Assembly: GCA_964539925.1 (NCBI GenBank)
Contig: CAZILB010000050.1
Location: 1 to 24,099 of the forward strand
From: DP-20 sp964539925
GTDB lineage: Bacteria; Desulfobacterota; Binatia; UBA9968
DNA length: 24,099 bases
Reading direction: 5' to 3'
A model generated the notes under the pieces. The model saw only the letters and a program-made list of their open reading frames with translations, was not told where the DNA came from and did no database searches. Of this stretch, positions 1-7,853 are shown piece by piece. Every line of letters starts with the position of its first letter. The first letter of the stretch is position 1. The position numbers and the translations under genes were made by a program.

Positions 1-63
1 ATTGTTTGGACTCTTGTGTTTTGACATTTCGGATTTTCGTCGGTCTCACTACGTGTTCAACCA

Positions 64-1260
64 CTAATCCTTGGCCCGCGCCGCCGTCAAGGCGGCGAGC
101 AGGGCGCCGGTCACGGCGGCGAAGTGAACCGACGCCATCGGCACCCAGCTGCCGTCCGCGAGAAGTCCCGTGAGCTGCTGCAGCACGGCCGGCCAAAAAA
201 ACTGCGAGAACACCACCGCACCCGAGGCCGAGCCGGCAAGTCGGTGATCGACCGCCATCGCGCCGGCTTGAGCGTAGGGCATGGAGAGGCCCTGAGCGAG
301 GCTGACGAAGATTCCCGGGATGTAGAGCGCCGCCATCGAGATGCCGCCGAAATAGAGCCACGCGATAAGCAGGACTGCATTGGCGACCCCGATCACGCCG
401 CCGAGGATGGTCATGAATTCGATCGAACGGCTGGCGCCGATGCGGCCCGAGATGAAACTCCCGGTCATGAAGCCGACCGGGAAGGCAAAGAACCACAGTC
501 CGATCTTCGCAGCATCGGCGCCGAGATGCTCGGCGGCTAGAAACGACACCGCCGTCGCCTGGGTGAAGAAGGCACCCGATTGCAGTCCCGGCTGCAGCAT
601 GAAACCGACAAAGCGCCTGCGCCGAAGCAGCAATTTGTAGCCGGCGAATACGCCATGGGGCGCGGCGGCGCTGCGCGCGCGGGTTTCCGGTACCGCGAAG
701 GTCACTGCCAAGATCACCAGCAGCCCGAAGGCCGACGCCAATACGAAGAGAGCGCGCCAGCCGAAAAGGTTGGTCAGTTGTCCGCCGATCGGCGGCGCCA
801 CCATCGGCCCAAGCACGTAGGCGGCGGTGAGATAGGCGATCACCTGGGCAACGCGGTCCTGGCCGTAGACATCGCGGGCGATGGCGCGCGCCAGCACAAC
901 GCCGCACCCCGCGCCCGCTCCCTGCAGTATGCGCCCCGCGAGCAGCATCGGCATATTGGCGGCGAACATGCAGATGGCCGCGCCGCAGGTAAACAGCACC
1001 AGCCCGCTCAGGAGCACGCGCTTGCGCCCGAAGCGGTCGGACAAACCGCCGTAGGCGACCGTGAAGAAGGCCATCGCCAGCATCGCGAGCGACATCGTGA
1101 GCTGGGCCATGCCGGTCGATACCCCGAACCCTTCCTTCACCGCCGATAGAGCCGGGATGAACAGATGGAGCGAAAGCGGCCCGATGAAGGTGACAGAGAC
1201 CAGCGCGACGAAGAAATACCAGCGCGGCCGGAAGGGCATCGTCATGTTGAAGAGGGACAC
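64..1260 (-). CDS. MFS drug-resistance transporter, Bcr/CflA-like
   Basis: Predicted 12-helix inner-membrane exporter of 398 residues, normal for the family. The N-terminal half has the Bcr/CflA pattern: helix 1 ends in SLHLFIPALSAVKEGFGVS, followed by the MFS motif A loop GGLSDRFGRKRVLL (about residues 71-84). The AGRILQGAGAGCGVVLARA stretch (about 107-125) matches the family's motif B/C region, with the arginine expected for proton coupling. Bcr/CflA members export drugs such as bicyclomycin, chloramphenicol or sulfonamides by proton antiport; the substrate here cannot be read. The start used is GTG at 1260. In-frame ATG codons follow at residues 6 and 8 and none has a clear Shine-Dalgarno, so the true start may be up to seven codons later. 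It lies downstream of the amidohydrolase on the same strand, separated by about 200 bp of repeat-rich DNA, so co-transcription is uncertain. Confidence 0.85.
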   Translation of the reverse strand: MSLFNMTMPFRPRWYFFVALVSVTFIGPLSLHLFIPALSAVKEGFGVSTGMAQLTMSLAMLAMAFFTVAYGGLSDRFGRKRVLLSGLVLFTCGAAICMFAANMPMLLAGRILQGAGAGCGVVLARAIARDVYGQDRVAQVIAYLTAAYVLGPMVAPPIGGQLTNLFGWRALFVLASAFGLLVILAVTFAVPETRARSAAAPHGVFAGYKLLLRRRRFVGFMLQPGLQSGAFFTQATAVSFLAAEHLGADAAKIGLWFFAFPVGFMTGSFISGRIGASRSIEFMTILGGVIGVANAVLLIAWLYFGGISMAALYIPGIFVSLAQGLSMPYAQAGAMAVDHRLAGSASGAVVFSQFFWPAVLQQLTGLLADGSWVPMASVHFAAVTGALLAALTAARAKD

Positions 1261-1289
1261 GGTCGTCGGCGGGTGTTTTTTGTAACCAT

Positions 1290-1442
1290 CAGGGGCGAAT
1301 GCAATACCAGGGGCGCATTCAATACGCTACGAAAGTCGGGACCATGAGGGCATGTTGATACGAGATACCATCGTCGCATTAGGGGCGCATGCCGCCGAAA
1401 ATTTCCTCGATACCATCCGTACGGGCGTATTGATATACGCCC
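1290..1442. repeat. Decayed GGGGCG-type palindromic repeat cluster
   Basis: The gap between the MFS gene and the amidohydrolase holds several related units. GGGGCGAATGCAATAC (from about 1292) is followed by GGGGCGCATTCAATACG (from about 1307). GGGGCGCATG lies at 1382-1391. A perfect hairpin spans 1423-1442: arms GGGCGTAT and ATACGCCC around a TGAT loop. The units look like mutated half-copies of one short palindrome. Similar GGGGCG...CGCCCC palindromes are common as non-autonomous intergenic repeats in environmental genomes. No protein is encoded. Confidence 0.55.
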
Positions 1443-1467
1443 ATCCGAATCCCCTATCGCCGGCTTT

Positions 1468-2565
1468 CTACCCCTTCATTCCAAACAATCTCATGGCGTT
1501 GCCGCCGAGGATTTTCTCCTTATCGGCCTCTGAAATACCTTTCATCGCCTTGATCGGCGCAACGGTATTCGGCCAGGTCGAGATGGCGTCGCCGTGGTCG
1601 AAGTCGCTGCCGATGATGATGTTGTGGTCGGGCCAGACCTCGACGATCTGCGGCAGATAATCTTCCCAGGCGATCGCGGCCACGTAGAGCTGCTCGAAGT
1701 AGGCGCTCGGTTCGCGCTTGAGCTTGTCGCGCTTTTTGAAGAAATCGTTGACCGAAGTCGTTCCCGGCGAGGCGGACAGAGTGTGGTGATCCAGCGTCTT
1801 CATCAGCCAGGGCACCCAACCGATGCCGCCCTCGAAAAACGCCACGCGCAGGCCGGGGAATCGATCGAGCACGCCGCTCATGATCAGACGCGCGGCGCTG
1901 ACCATGTACGTCAGGGGGAAGCCCAGCGCCGTAGCCAGCATCTTGAAACCGTCGTAGCGCTCGCTGCCGACCAGCCAGGGATGGCAATCCTGCGCTTCGA
2001 AGACTCGCGTGCCCGGATGCACCAGGATCGGCACGTCGAGCCGGCAAACCTCTTCGTAGAAAGGCCAGAGCACCTCGGCGTCGAGATCGCGGTTGGCGTG
2101 CCCGCCCATCAGCTTGACGCCCTTGAAGCCGAGATCCGTGACCGCGCGCCGGAGCTCGCGGATTGCCTCCTCCACGTCCGGCAGATAGACCCAGGCGATG
2201 CCGATGAAATAGTCTTTTCCCGCGATCTCTTCAGCCACCGTGTCGTTGTAGGCGCGCGCCATCGCGACGCCGAGGTCGCGCTCGACTTCGTAAATCAACG
2301 GACGGTTGTCGGCGATAACCACCTGATAGTCGAAGCCCTCGCGCAACATGACCTGGCGGTGCATGTCGAGATTCCAGCGCGTTTCGCTGAAGGAATGAAT
2401 CTTCTTGCCGTCGCGATAATAGGTCGCCGCATCGCCGGGAAAACTTTCCCCGAAGCGGATCATCTCGCCGCCGCCCTTCGTGAACTCGATATGGCCGCGT
2501 CCCGAGTGATTCACACGGTCAAGAAAGCGCACCGGCCAATAGTGCGTGTCGCCATCGATATACAT
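1468..2565 (-). CDS. Amidohydrolase family protein (amidohydrolase_2, TIM barrel)
   Basis: A 365-residue metal-dependent hydrolase or decarboxylase of the amidohydrolase_2 (ACMSD-related) group, likely cytoplasmic. Ligand motifs appear in order: DGDTHYWP at residues 4-11 (D6, H8), ILVHPGT with H183, VAFFEGGIGW with E245, and IIIGSDFDHGD with D321. The end, KILGGNAMRLFG, is typical of the family. The second histidine of the usual HxH pair is W10, as in members that keep only one N-terminal His. The ATG start at 2565 has a good ribosome site (GAGGTGA). The second amidohydrolase in this window (15903-16901) is only distantly similar. Substrate unknown; relatives act on aromatic or heterocyclic carboxylates. 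It is divergent from the MFS gene at 2717, with 151 bp between them. Confidence 0.85.
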   Translation of the reverse strand: MYIDGDTHYWPVRFLDRVNHSGRGHIEFTKGGGEMIRFGESFPGDAATYYRDGKKIHSFSETRWNLDMHRQVMLREGFDYQVVIADNRPLIYEVERDLGVAMARAYNDTVAEEIAGKDYFIGIAWVYLPDVEEAIRELRRAVTDLGFKGVKLMGGHANRDLDAEVLWPFYEEVCRLDVPILVHPGTRVFEAQDCHPWLVGSERYDGFKMLATALGFPLTYMVSAARLIMSGVLDRFPGLRVAFFEGGIGWVPWLMKTLDHHTLSASPGTTSVNDFFKKRDKLKREPSAYFEQLYVAAIAWEDYLPQIVEVWPDHNIIIGSDFDHGDAISTWPNTVAPIKAMKGISEADKEKILGGNAMRLFGMKG

Positions 2566-2642
2566 GCATCACCTCGCCTTTTCGATCCTCGTGCGGTTGT
2601 TGGATACTTCGATCGATACTTATTCCGAAGCCCTTTGCCGGT

Positions 2643-2654
2643 CAATGATCATTG
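2643..2654. promoter_or_regulatory. Perfect 12-bp palindrome, candidate operator
   Basis: CAATGATCATTG is self-complementary over all 12 bases and ends one base before a TTGACC -35 hexamer. Flanking GGT...GTTGACC extends the imperfect symmetry. It sits in the divergent gap between the amidohydrolase and the MFS exporter, where a TetR- or MarR-type repressor site would be expected. No regulator gene is adjacent, so the operator role is an inference. Confidence 0.4.
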
Positions 2655-2655
2655 G

Positions 2656-2684
2656 TTGACCCTCCGCGGCACACAGGGTACATT
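2656..2684 (+). promoter_or_regulatory. Candidate sigma-70 promoter for the EntS-like MFS gene
   Basis: TTGACC (2656-2661) and TACATT (2679-2684) are separated by exactly 17 bp. Transcription would begin near 2691 and give a leader of about 25 nt to the GTG at 2717. This is pattern-based only. Confidence 0.45.
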
Positions 2685-2716
2685 CGGCTCCAAGCAAATC
2701 GTTTTTTCTTACTCCC

Positions 2717-3973
2717 GTGGCAGACAACCCCGAGAAATCCCCCGACGATCCCACAAGCCCGTCGATCCGTCCCTGGTCCTCGCTGCTCATCCGCGATTAC
2801 CGCCTGATCTTCGTCACCATCCTTTGCGCCAACACCTCGAACCACATGCGCAACGTGGCGAGCCTTTACCAGGTCTATCAATTGTCCGGCTCTTCCGTGC
2901 AGCTCGGTTTTACCGGCTTCTTCCAGGCGCTGCCGTTCATCTTTTTCGGTCTGTTCGGCGGCGTGCTCGCGGACACGTTGAATCGCAAGCGGTTGATGGT
3001 CATAACGCACGCGTTCAATATTCTGCCGGGTCTTGCCCTGGCGCTCTTGACCGCAACCGGCATCGTTCGGGTTTGGCATGTCAACGCCTTGAACGTCCTG
3101 GCCGGCGCCCTTCAAGTCCTCGGCGGTCCGGCGCGCCAGGCGATCATTCCCAGTCTCGTTCCCCACTCTCATCTTCTTAACGCCGTCACCATGGCTACGC
3201 TCATGATGCAGGCCACCCAGCTGACGGCCCCCGTGATCGCCGGCTTTCTCATCGATTTTTTCGGCATTGGCGCGTCCTATTTCGTCGATGCGGCCTTGCT
3301 CGTGCCATCGGTGGCTGCCGTGCTTCTCATCCGCGCTTCCGGCCAGCCCCAGGGCCAGCGCCGCCAGATCAGCTGGCGCAGTCTCATCGAGGGATTTGAG
3401 TTTCTCTGGCACACGCGAATCATCCTTTCGCTTTTTTTACTCGACTTTTTCGCCGTCCTGTTCGGTTTTTACCGGCCGATCCTGCCGATCTTCGCCGAAA
3501 CGATTTACGATGTCGGCGCGCGTGGACTGGGGATCATGTATGCCGCACCGGCCATAGGCGCGTTGGTCGGCTCCGCTCTGTTGCTCTTTGCCGGGGAGGT
3601 CAAACGCAAAGGCGCGCTTTCCATCCTGGCCACGCTCATGTTTGCAGTGAGTTTGGGGTTTCTTGGGTTATCGCCCTGGTTCTGGATGGGACTCATCGCT
3701 CTCGGTCTCCTCGGCATCAGCGATGCGATCAGCGTCGCCATTCGCCGCACCGTGGTGCAAATCCTCGCGCCCGACAACATGCGCGGAAGGGCCACGAGCT
3801 TTCTGACCGTGTTCGCCCAGACCACCAACGCCATCGGCGCGGTCATCGCCGGCGCCGGGGCGGCGCTGCTCGGCGCGCCCAATGCCGCGCTGGCCGGCTG
3901 CCTTTTATGCACGCTGACCGTTTTTGCAGTCTGGTGGGTGATTCCCCAGCTCTGGCGTTATCGGTCCGACTGA
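2717..3973 (+). CDS. MFS transporter, EntS-like (MFS_3 group)
   Basis: A 418-residue inner-membrane permease with about 12 hydrophobic segments. The opening SIRPWSSLLIRDYRLIFVT and the motif A-like loop GGVLADTLNRKRLMVITHAF (about residues 80-99) fit the MFS_3 group. That group includes the enterobactin exporter EntS and many putative effluxers. Residues PARQAIIPSLVP and RRTVVQILAPDNMRGRATSF are further group hallmarks. The start is GTG at 2717; no strong Shine-Dalgarno is visible and no in-frame alternative is better. The gene has its own candidate promoter and palindrome upstream, and no siderophore or biosynthesis gene is nearby. The substrate is unknown. A 72-bp palindromic repeat follows the gene. 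Confidence 0.82.
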   Translation: MADNPEKSPDDPTSPSIRPWSSLLIRDYRLIFVTILCANTSNHMRNVASLYQVYQLSGSSVQLGFTGFFQALPFIFFGLFGGVLADTLNRKRLMVITHAFNILPGLALALLTATGIVRVWHVNALNVLAGALQVLGGPARQAIIPSLVPHSHLLNAVTMATLMMQATQLTAPVIAGFLIDFFGIGASYFVDAALLVPSVAAVLLIRASGQPQGQRRQISWRSLIEGFEFLWHTRIILSLFLLDFFAVLFGFYRPILPIFAETIYDVGARGLGIMYAAPAIGALVGSALLLFAGEVKRKGALSILATLMFAVSLGFLGLSPWFWMGLIALGLLGISDAISVAIRRTVVQILAPDNMRGRATSFLTVFAQTTNAIGAVIAGAGAALLGAPNAALAGCLLCTLTVFAVWWVIPQLWRYRSD

Positions 3974-4049
3974 TCTCCGGGCGACCGACCGGTCGCACCT
4001 ACATTGAATCACCAAGGACTCGTTACAAGATGACGTACGAATGCCTAGC

Positions 4050-4121
4050 CTGTCATTCTGAACGCAGCGCAGCGGAGTGAAGAATCTCGTCCGAGATCCT
4101 TCGCGTTGCTCAGGATGACAG
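4050..4121. repeat. 72-bp palindromic intergenic repeat (TCATTCTGA type)
   Basis: The left end CTGTCATTCTGAACGCAGCG and the right end CGTTGCTCAGGATGACAG are imperfect inverse complements. They surround an inner pair, AATCTCG and CGAGATC. The whole could fold into one long stem. This sequence type is known as a dispersed non-coding repeat in many environmental bacterial genomes. It sits between the convergent MFS and RNA methyltransferase genes, where it might also slow transcription. It has no coding capacity. Confidence 0.7.
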
Positions 4122-4175
4122 ACACCCGCCCCACGAAAACTCACTCCAACCGACAGTTCCGTCCTGACCTCGCCC

Positions 4176-5402
4176 TCAGCGCGCGAGCAAAACGACGGTC
4201 TCCACTTCCTCCGTCTGCGGAAACATATCGAGGGGTTGCATCTGCGCCACGCGATATCCCGCCGCAACCAATCGATCCAAATCCCGGGCCAAACTGGCGG
4301 GCGCGCAGGAAACGTAGATCACTCTCGGCGCGTTGGCCGCCGCCACCGCCGCCATCGCCTGGGCCGGGACTCCCTTGCGCGGCGGATTGAGGACGATCAA
4401 GCCGATCACCGGCAGATCCTTCGTCCACCGCTCCACGGTCGCAGCAACGTCGCCGGCGATAAAGCGGCAATTGCCGCGGCCATTGCGGCGGGCGTTCTGC
4501 TTGGCCGTAGCGATCGACAGCTCGCTGTCGTCGACACCCAGGACCTGGCGCGCCGCGCCGGCGAGAGAAAGCGCGATCGGCCCGACGCCGCAGTAGAGAT
4601 CGAGCACCGTTTCATTCCCATTCAGCGCCGCCATTTCATGGACTTTCTCGTAGAGTTTGCGGGCGGTGAAAGGATTGGCTTGGGAGAACACTCCCGCGGG
4701 AAACACCAGTTTCAAGTCGCCGACGCGCTCCATGATCGTGTCGCGCCCGCTCAGCGTACGAAAGCTGCTTCCCCAGATGACGTTGCCGCGGCTTTCATTG
4801 ACATTTTGGATAACGCCGGTAACGAAGGGGAACCGCTGCTGCAACGCTCTCGCCAGCGCGGCGCCCTTGGAAAAGGAAGCGTGCCGCGTGATCAGCGTCA
4901 CACTCAATTCATTGCGCGCCACGCTGTGGCGGAAATCGACGTAACGCAAATCGCCGCTGTCGTCGCGCTCATCGTAGGGGGCGATCTCCAGCTCCTTGAT
5001 TTTTTTCTTGAGATAGAAAACCACCTGGTTCACGGGCCGCGGATGCACGGGACAGGAGGAAATATCCACGACGCGATGGCTCTGCGGCACATAGAGACCC
5101 ATGGCGACTTGATCGCGATTGCGGCGCACGACGAGCTTGACCCGCGCTCGATAGCCGGTGCGCCGGGGCGAAGGGATTACGGCGGGCACTTGGATCGCCG
5201 CGAGGGACGGGTACGCACCCAATGCCCGGCAGACCGTCTCCCGCTTTCGCTTCAACTGTTCAGGATAGGGCACCTTGATGAACGGACAACCCACACAGTG
5301 GGGAAAGTGCGGACAATAGGCTTCGTACTCCTCGCGCGCCGTCGAAGCGCCCCGCGCGTGCTTTCCGTGCTCCCGCTTTTTTGATTTGTGCTCACGAATC
5401 AA
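4176..5402 (-). CDS. 23S rRNA/tRNA uracil-C5 methyltransferase (TrmA/RlmC/RlmD family)
   Basis: A 408-residue SAM-dependent RNA m5U methyltransferase. An N-terminal 4Fe-4S site is formed by C30, C36, C39 (CPHFPHCVGC) and C117 (SSCPVHP). FSQANP (239-244) binds the uracil. SAM motif I is LDLYCGVGP (267-275), motif IV is LNPPRKG (338-344), and the nucleophile is C366 in VSCAPAS. The C-terminal PQTEEVETV (395-403) supplies the catalytic glutamate. It lacks the N-terminal TRAM domain of RlmD, so its architecture is closer to RlmC; the exact target uridine cannot be assigned. The start is TTG at 5402 with only a weak GGTGA upstream, and the first 25 residues are a basic tail (K, R and H). A gap of about 335 bp separates it from YjbQ. 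Confidence 0.9.
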   Translation of the reverse strand: MIREHKSKKREHGKHARGASTAREEYEAYCPHFPHCVGCPFIKVPYPEQLKRKRETVCRALGAYPSLAAIQVPAVIPSPRRTGYRARVKLVVRRNRDQVAMGLYVPQSHRVVDISSCPVHPRPVNQVVFYLKKKIKELEIAPYDERDDSGDLRYVDFRHSVARNELSVTLITRHASFSKGAALARALQQRFPFVTGVIQNVNESRGNVIWGSSFRTLSGRDTIMERVGDLKLVFPAGVFSQANPFTARKLYEKVHEMAALNGNETVLDLYCGVGPIALSLAGAARQVLGVDDSELSIATAKQNARRNGRGNCRFIAGDVAATVERWTKDLPVIGLIVLNPPRKGVPAQAMAAVAAANAPRVIYVSCAPASLARDLDRLVAAGYRVAQMQPLDMFPQTEEVETVVLLAR

Positions 5403-5430
5403 GTTTCACCAGAGCCGCGTGATTCGGATA

Positions 5431-5518
5431 CTTCACCACGAAGGCCGCGAAGAGCACGAAGGCAAGAGGTGAGGATCTCTAAACCCTTCGTGAATTTCGT
5501 ATGCTTCGCCGTTGAATT
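5431..5518. repeat. CACGAAG-type inverted repeat element
   Basis: The left arm begins TTCACCACGAAGGCCGCGAA and continues GAGCACGAAGG. The right arm, read on the minus strand from 5518, gives ATTCAACGGCGAAGCATACG and then CACGAAGG. The two arms are diverged inverse copies. The element belongs to the same style as the ACCGCAGAG elements at 11634-11709 and 22766-22844. Confidence 0.5.
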
Positions 5519-5588
5519 CTTTTTCATTTTCAGTTCGTCCGAGATTGCTGTGAGCGACACTCGCCGCGAAGGACGACCCCCACCTCAG

Positions 5589-5625
5589 TCCTCCCCCGCT
5601 TGCGACGCTTGCGGGGGGAGGAGGA
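5589..5625. repeat. CCTCCCCCGC hairpin
   Basis: TCCTCCCCCGC and GCGGGGGGAGGA form an 11-bp stem with one bulged base around a short loop that contains two CGCTTGCG copies. The same arm sequence recurs as a perfect palindrome at 17023-17047. It could terminate transcription, but no T-run follows on either strand. Confidence 0.5.
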
Positions 5626-5737
5626 AGGAGCGGGAACTTCCGGTGCTAATTCGTGAAGCAGAAGATGGTTGTGCGGTTAACAAAGCAACCCCAAGAAAAC
5701 CTGAAGAACTTCACGATAAATCCACCGCGCCGGCGCG

Positions 5738-6157
5738 CTACTCGCCGATGATTTTTACCAGCACGCGCTTGCGCCGCCGGCCGTCGAATTCGCCGTAAAA
5801 AATCTGCTCCCACGGGCCGAAGTCAAGCTTGCCGCCGGTGACGGCGACGACGACCTCCCGCCCCATAATCTGCCGTTTCATGTGGGCGTCGGCGTTGTCC
5901 TCGCCGGTATCGTTGTGGCGATATTGCTTGATCGGCTCATGCGGCGCCAGCTTCTCCAGCCAGACGCCGTAATCGTGATGCAAACCCGATTCGTCGTCGT
6001 TGACGAAGACCGACGCAGTGATATGCATGGCGTTGACCAGTGCGAGACCCTCCATGATCCCGCTTTCCCGAATGCAGTCCTGCACAGGCCCGGTAATATT
6101 GACAAACGCCACCCTGGTCGGCGTATTAAACCACAGCTCCTTGCGATAGCTCTTCAA
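5738..6157 (-). CDS. yjbQ: YjbQ family protein (UPF0047, secondary thiamine-phosphate synthase-like)
   Basis: A 139-residue single-domain protein that fits YjbQ/UPF0047 over its full length. Conserved blocks are ITASVFVNDDESGLHHDYG (about residues 46-64), DNADAHMKRQIMGREVVVAV (about 88-107) and LDFGPWEQIFYGEFDG (about 111-126). Several histidines in these blocks are probable metal or substrate ligands. E. coli YjbQ has weak thiamine-phosphate synthase activity, but the physiological role of the family is unresolved. The start is TTG at 6157, with GGAG about 11 nt upstream. It is divergent from the carboxyltransferase gene; the 200-bp gap between them carries the 9-bp repeat array. Confidence 0.9.
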   Translation of the reverse strand: MKSYRKELWFNTPTRVAFVNITGPVQDCIRESGIMEGLALVNAMHITASVFVNDDESGLHHDYGVWLEKLAPHEPIKQYRHNDTGEDNADAHMKRQIMGREVVVAVTGGKLDFGPWEQIFYGEFDGRRRKRVLVKIIGE

Positions 6158-6265
6158 GGCTTTTGGTCTCCGTCGTTTGATCTATTCTTTAAGAATTTAT
6201 ACAGATAATGGACGCAAAAGTAAGTTACGAATGGAGCAAAAACAGTTCTTGATCCCTTTCCGACT

Positions 6266-6345
6266 AAACGATTCGAACGTTTTGAACGACTTAAACGTCT
6301 TCAACGGCTCCGAATTTGAACTTTTGAACCTTGAACCTGGAACGG
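6266..6345. repeat. Degenerate 9-bp tandem repeat array (GAACGnnTT), copy A
   Basis: Five units follow each other at an exact 9-bp spacing, starting at 6266, 6275, 6284, 6293 and 6302: AAACGATTC, GAACGTTTT, GAACGACTT, AAACGTCTT, CAACGGCTC. Looser TTGAAC units with 7-9-bp spacing continue to about 6345. The array ends shortly before the ribosome site of the carboxyltransferase gene. Confidence 0.65.
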
Positions 6346-6360
6346 AATGCCGGAGGCCCC

Positions 6361-7845
6361 ATGACCAACGAAGTCAGGTTTATCGACACCACCGTGCGCG
6401 ACGGCAATCAGAGCCTGTGGGCCTTGAATATGCGAGTCGGCGCGATGCTGCCCGCGGCCGAGCACATCGACCAGGCCGGCTACGAGTCCATGGAATTTTT
6501 CCTGAGCGTCATGTTCAAGAAATACGTGCGCGAGCACAAGGAAAACCCCTGGTATTGGCTCCGGGAAGGAACCCGGCGCATCAAGAATACCCGCCTGCGC
6601 TACCATGGCGGCATGCACAGCGCCTTTGAGAAAACGCCCCATGCCCTGCTCAAGCTCTTCATTGAACGGCTGGTATCCTACGGCCTGACCCTGACGCGAA
6701 CTTCAAATTGTTGGAACGACTACACCGCCTTCAAGGAAGAAATCGACGACCTCAGAAAAGTCGGCATGGACACAGTGGCCAATTTGATCTATTCCGTCTC
6801 CCCCCGCCATACAGATGAGTACTACGCCAGGAAGGCCAGAGAAGCGGCGGCGGCCGGGCCCTGGCGCATTTGCTTTAAAGATGTCGGCGGCCTGCTCTCG
6901 CCCGAACGGGCGCGGACATTAATCCCCGTGATTCTGAGCGCCGCCGGCGATATTCCGGTCGAGTTTCACGCCCACTGCAATAGCGGCCAGGCGCCCCTCT
7001 GCTACCTCGAAGGCGTCAAGCTCGGCATGCGAATATTACATACCGCCACTCCGCCGCTCGCCAACGGCACGTCGCAGCCCTCCGTCTTCAACATCGCCAA
7101 CAATCTCAAAGCCCTCGGCTACACGCCGTGCATCGACTTGAAGCCGCTGGAAGCGGTTCAAAAGCATTTTACCTCCGTGGCGCAAAAGGACGGCCTACCC
7201 ATCGGCAAGCCGGTCGAATATGACCACTCGCAATACGGCCATCAGGTTCCCGGCGGCATGATCTCCAACATGCGCCACCAACTGAAAATCGTCGGCATGG
7301 AAGACAAAATGGAAGCGGCCCTTGAGGAATCCGCCCGGGTGCGTGCCGAATTCGGCTACCCGATTATGGTCACGCCGCTCTCTCAGTACGTCGGCACCCA
7401 GGCCGCGATCAACGTGATCGTCGGAGAACGTTACAAGGAAGTTCCCGATCAAGTGATCCAGTATGCGCTGGGCATTTGGGGCAAGGAAGCGGTCGAGGTC
7501 ATGGATTCGCAGGTGAGAGCGAAAATTCTGGACCGGCCGCGCGCCAGGGAATGGACGCAGTGGCAACAGCCGGAGCCCACCCTGCACGAACTGCGGCAGA
7601 AATACGGCGTGCACTTGTCCGACGAGGAGCTGATTCTCCACTACTTCGCCGGCGAGGATTACGTCAAAGCCTTGCCCGACGGCGGCAAGCCCCGCGAATA
7701 TTTGAACGCCAGCCAACCTCTGGTGAAGATCATCGAGCAACTTTCCAAGCGCAAAGAATCGAACCGGGTCTATATCAAGCGGCCGGGATTCACGATCAGA
7801 ATGGAGAAGCGACTTGGTGCTCAAGACCAGCAGGCTGAGTTCTGA
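6361..7845 (+). CDS. Carboxyltransferase-domain protein (PYC/OadA type) lacking a biotin domain
   Basis: A 494-residue HMGL-like TIM-barrel protein. It carries DTTVRDGNQSLW (residues 9-20) and the active-site Lys-Asp pair K173-D174 in FKDVGGLLSPE. The metal-binding EFHAHCNSGQAPL (H203, H205) and the ANGTSQPS, YGHQVPGG and VTPLSQYVGTQAA blocks of the pyruvate carboxylase/oxaloacetate decarboxylase alpha C-terminal region are also present. These enzymes move carboxyl groups between biotin and 2-oxoacids. Typical OadA is about 600 residues and ends in a biotinyl domain. Here the C-terminus (SKRKESNRVYIKRPGFTIRM) has no AMKM-like lysine motif, and no biotin carboxylase or BCCP gene is in the window. 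The ATG at 6361 has GGAGG six bases upstream; an upstream TTG at 6331 lies in the repeat array and is rejected. It could be a separate subunit or a biotin-independent lyase. Confidence 0.85.
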   Translation: MTNEVRFIDTTVRDGNQSLWALNMRVGAMLPAAEHIDQAGYESMEFFLSVMFKKYVREHKENPWYWLREGTRRIKNTRLRYHGGMHSAFEKTPHALLKLFIERLVSYGLTLTRTSNCWNDYTAFKEEIDDLRKVGMDTVANLIYSVSPRHTDEYYARKAREAAAAGPWRICFKDVGGLLSPERARTLIPVILSAAGDIPVEFHAHCNSGQAPLCYLEGVKLGMRILHTATPPLANGTSQPSVFNIANNLKALGYTPCIDLKPLEAVQKHFTSVAQKDGLPIGKPVEYDHSQYGHQVPGGMISNMRHQLKIVGMEDKMEAALEESARVRAEFGYPIMVTPLSQYVGTQAAINVIVGERYKEVPDQVIQYALGIWGKEAVEVMDSQVRAKILDRPRAREWTQWQQPEPTLHELRQKYGVHLSDEELILHYFAGEDYVKALPDGGKPREYLNASQPLVKIIEQLSKRKESNRVYIKRPGFTIRMEKRLGAQDQQAEF

Positions 7846-7853
7846 AACGACGT

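Larger units (their letters stand above)
5403..5737. other. Intergenic stretch filled with repeat debris
   Basis: No credible gene is seen here. The stretch contains a CACGAAG-type inverted element (5431-5518) and a CCTCCCCCGC hairpin (5589-5625), listed separately. The remaining sequence shows no clear promoter. Short open frames through it have no recognisable protein features. Confidence 0.6.

Noticed and set aside
1594..3180. Long plus-strand frame of 528 codons opposite the amidohydrolase
   Set aside because: It is the antisense shadow of the amidohydrolase and MFS genes, with an Arg/Ala/His-rich composition and no domain.
4236..5384. Long plus-strand frame opposite the RNA methyltransferase
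   Set aside because: The opposite strand has all motifs of the TrmA family; this frame has none.
6177..6629. Open frame across the 9-bp repeats giving a Leu-Asn-rich peptide
   Set aside because: The peptide pattern is the direct result of the 9-bp repeat; there is no ribosome site and the frame runs into the real carboxyltransferase gene in another phase.
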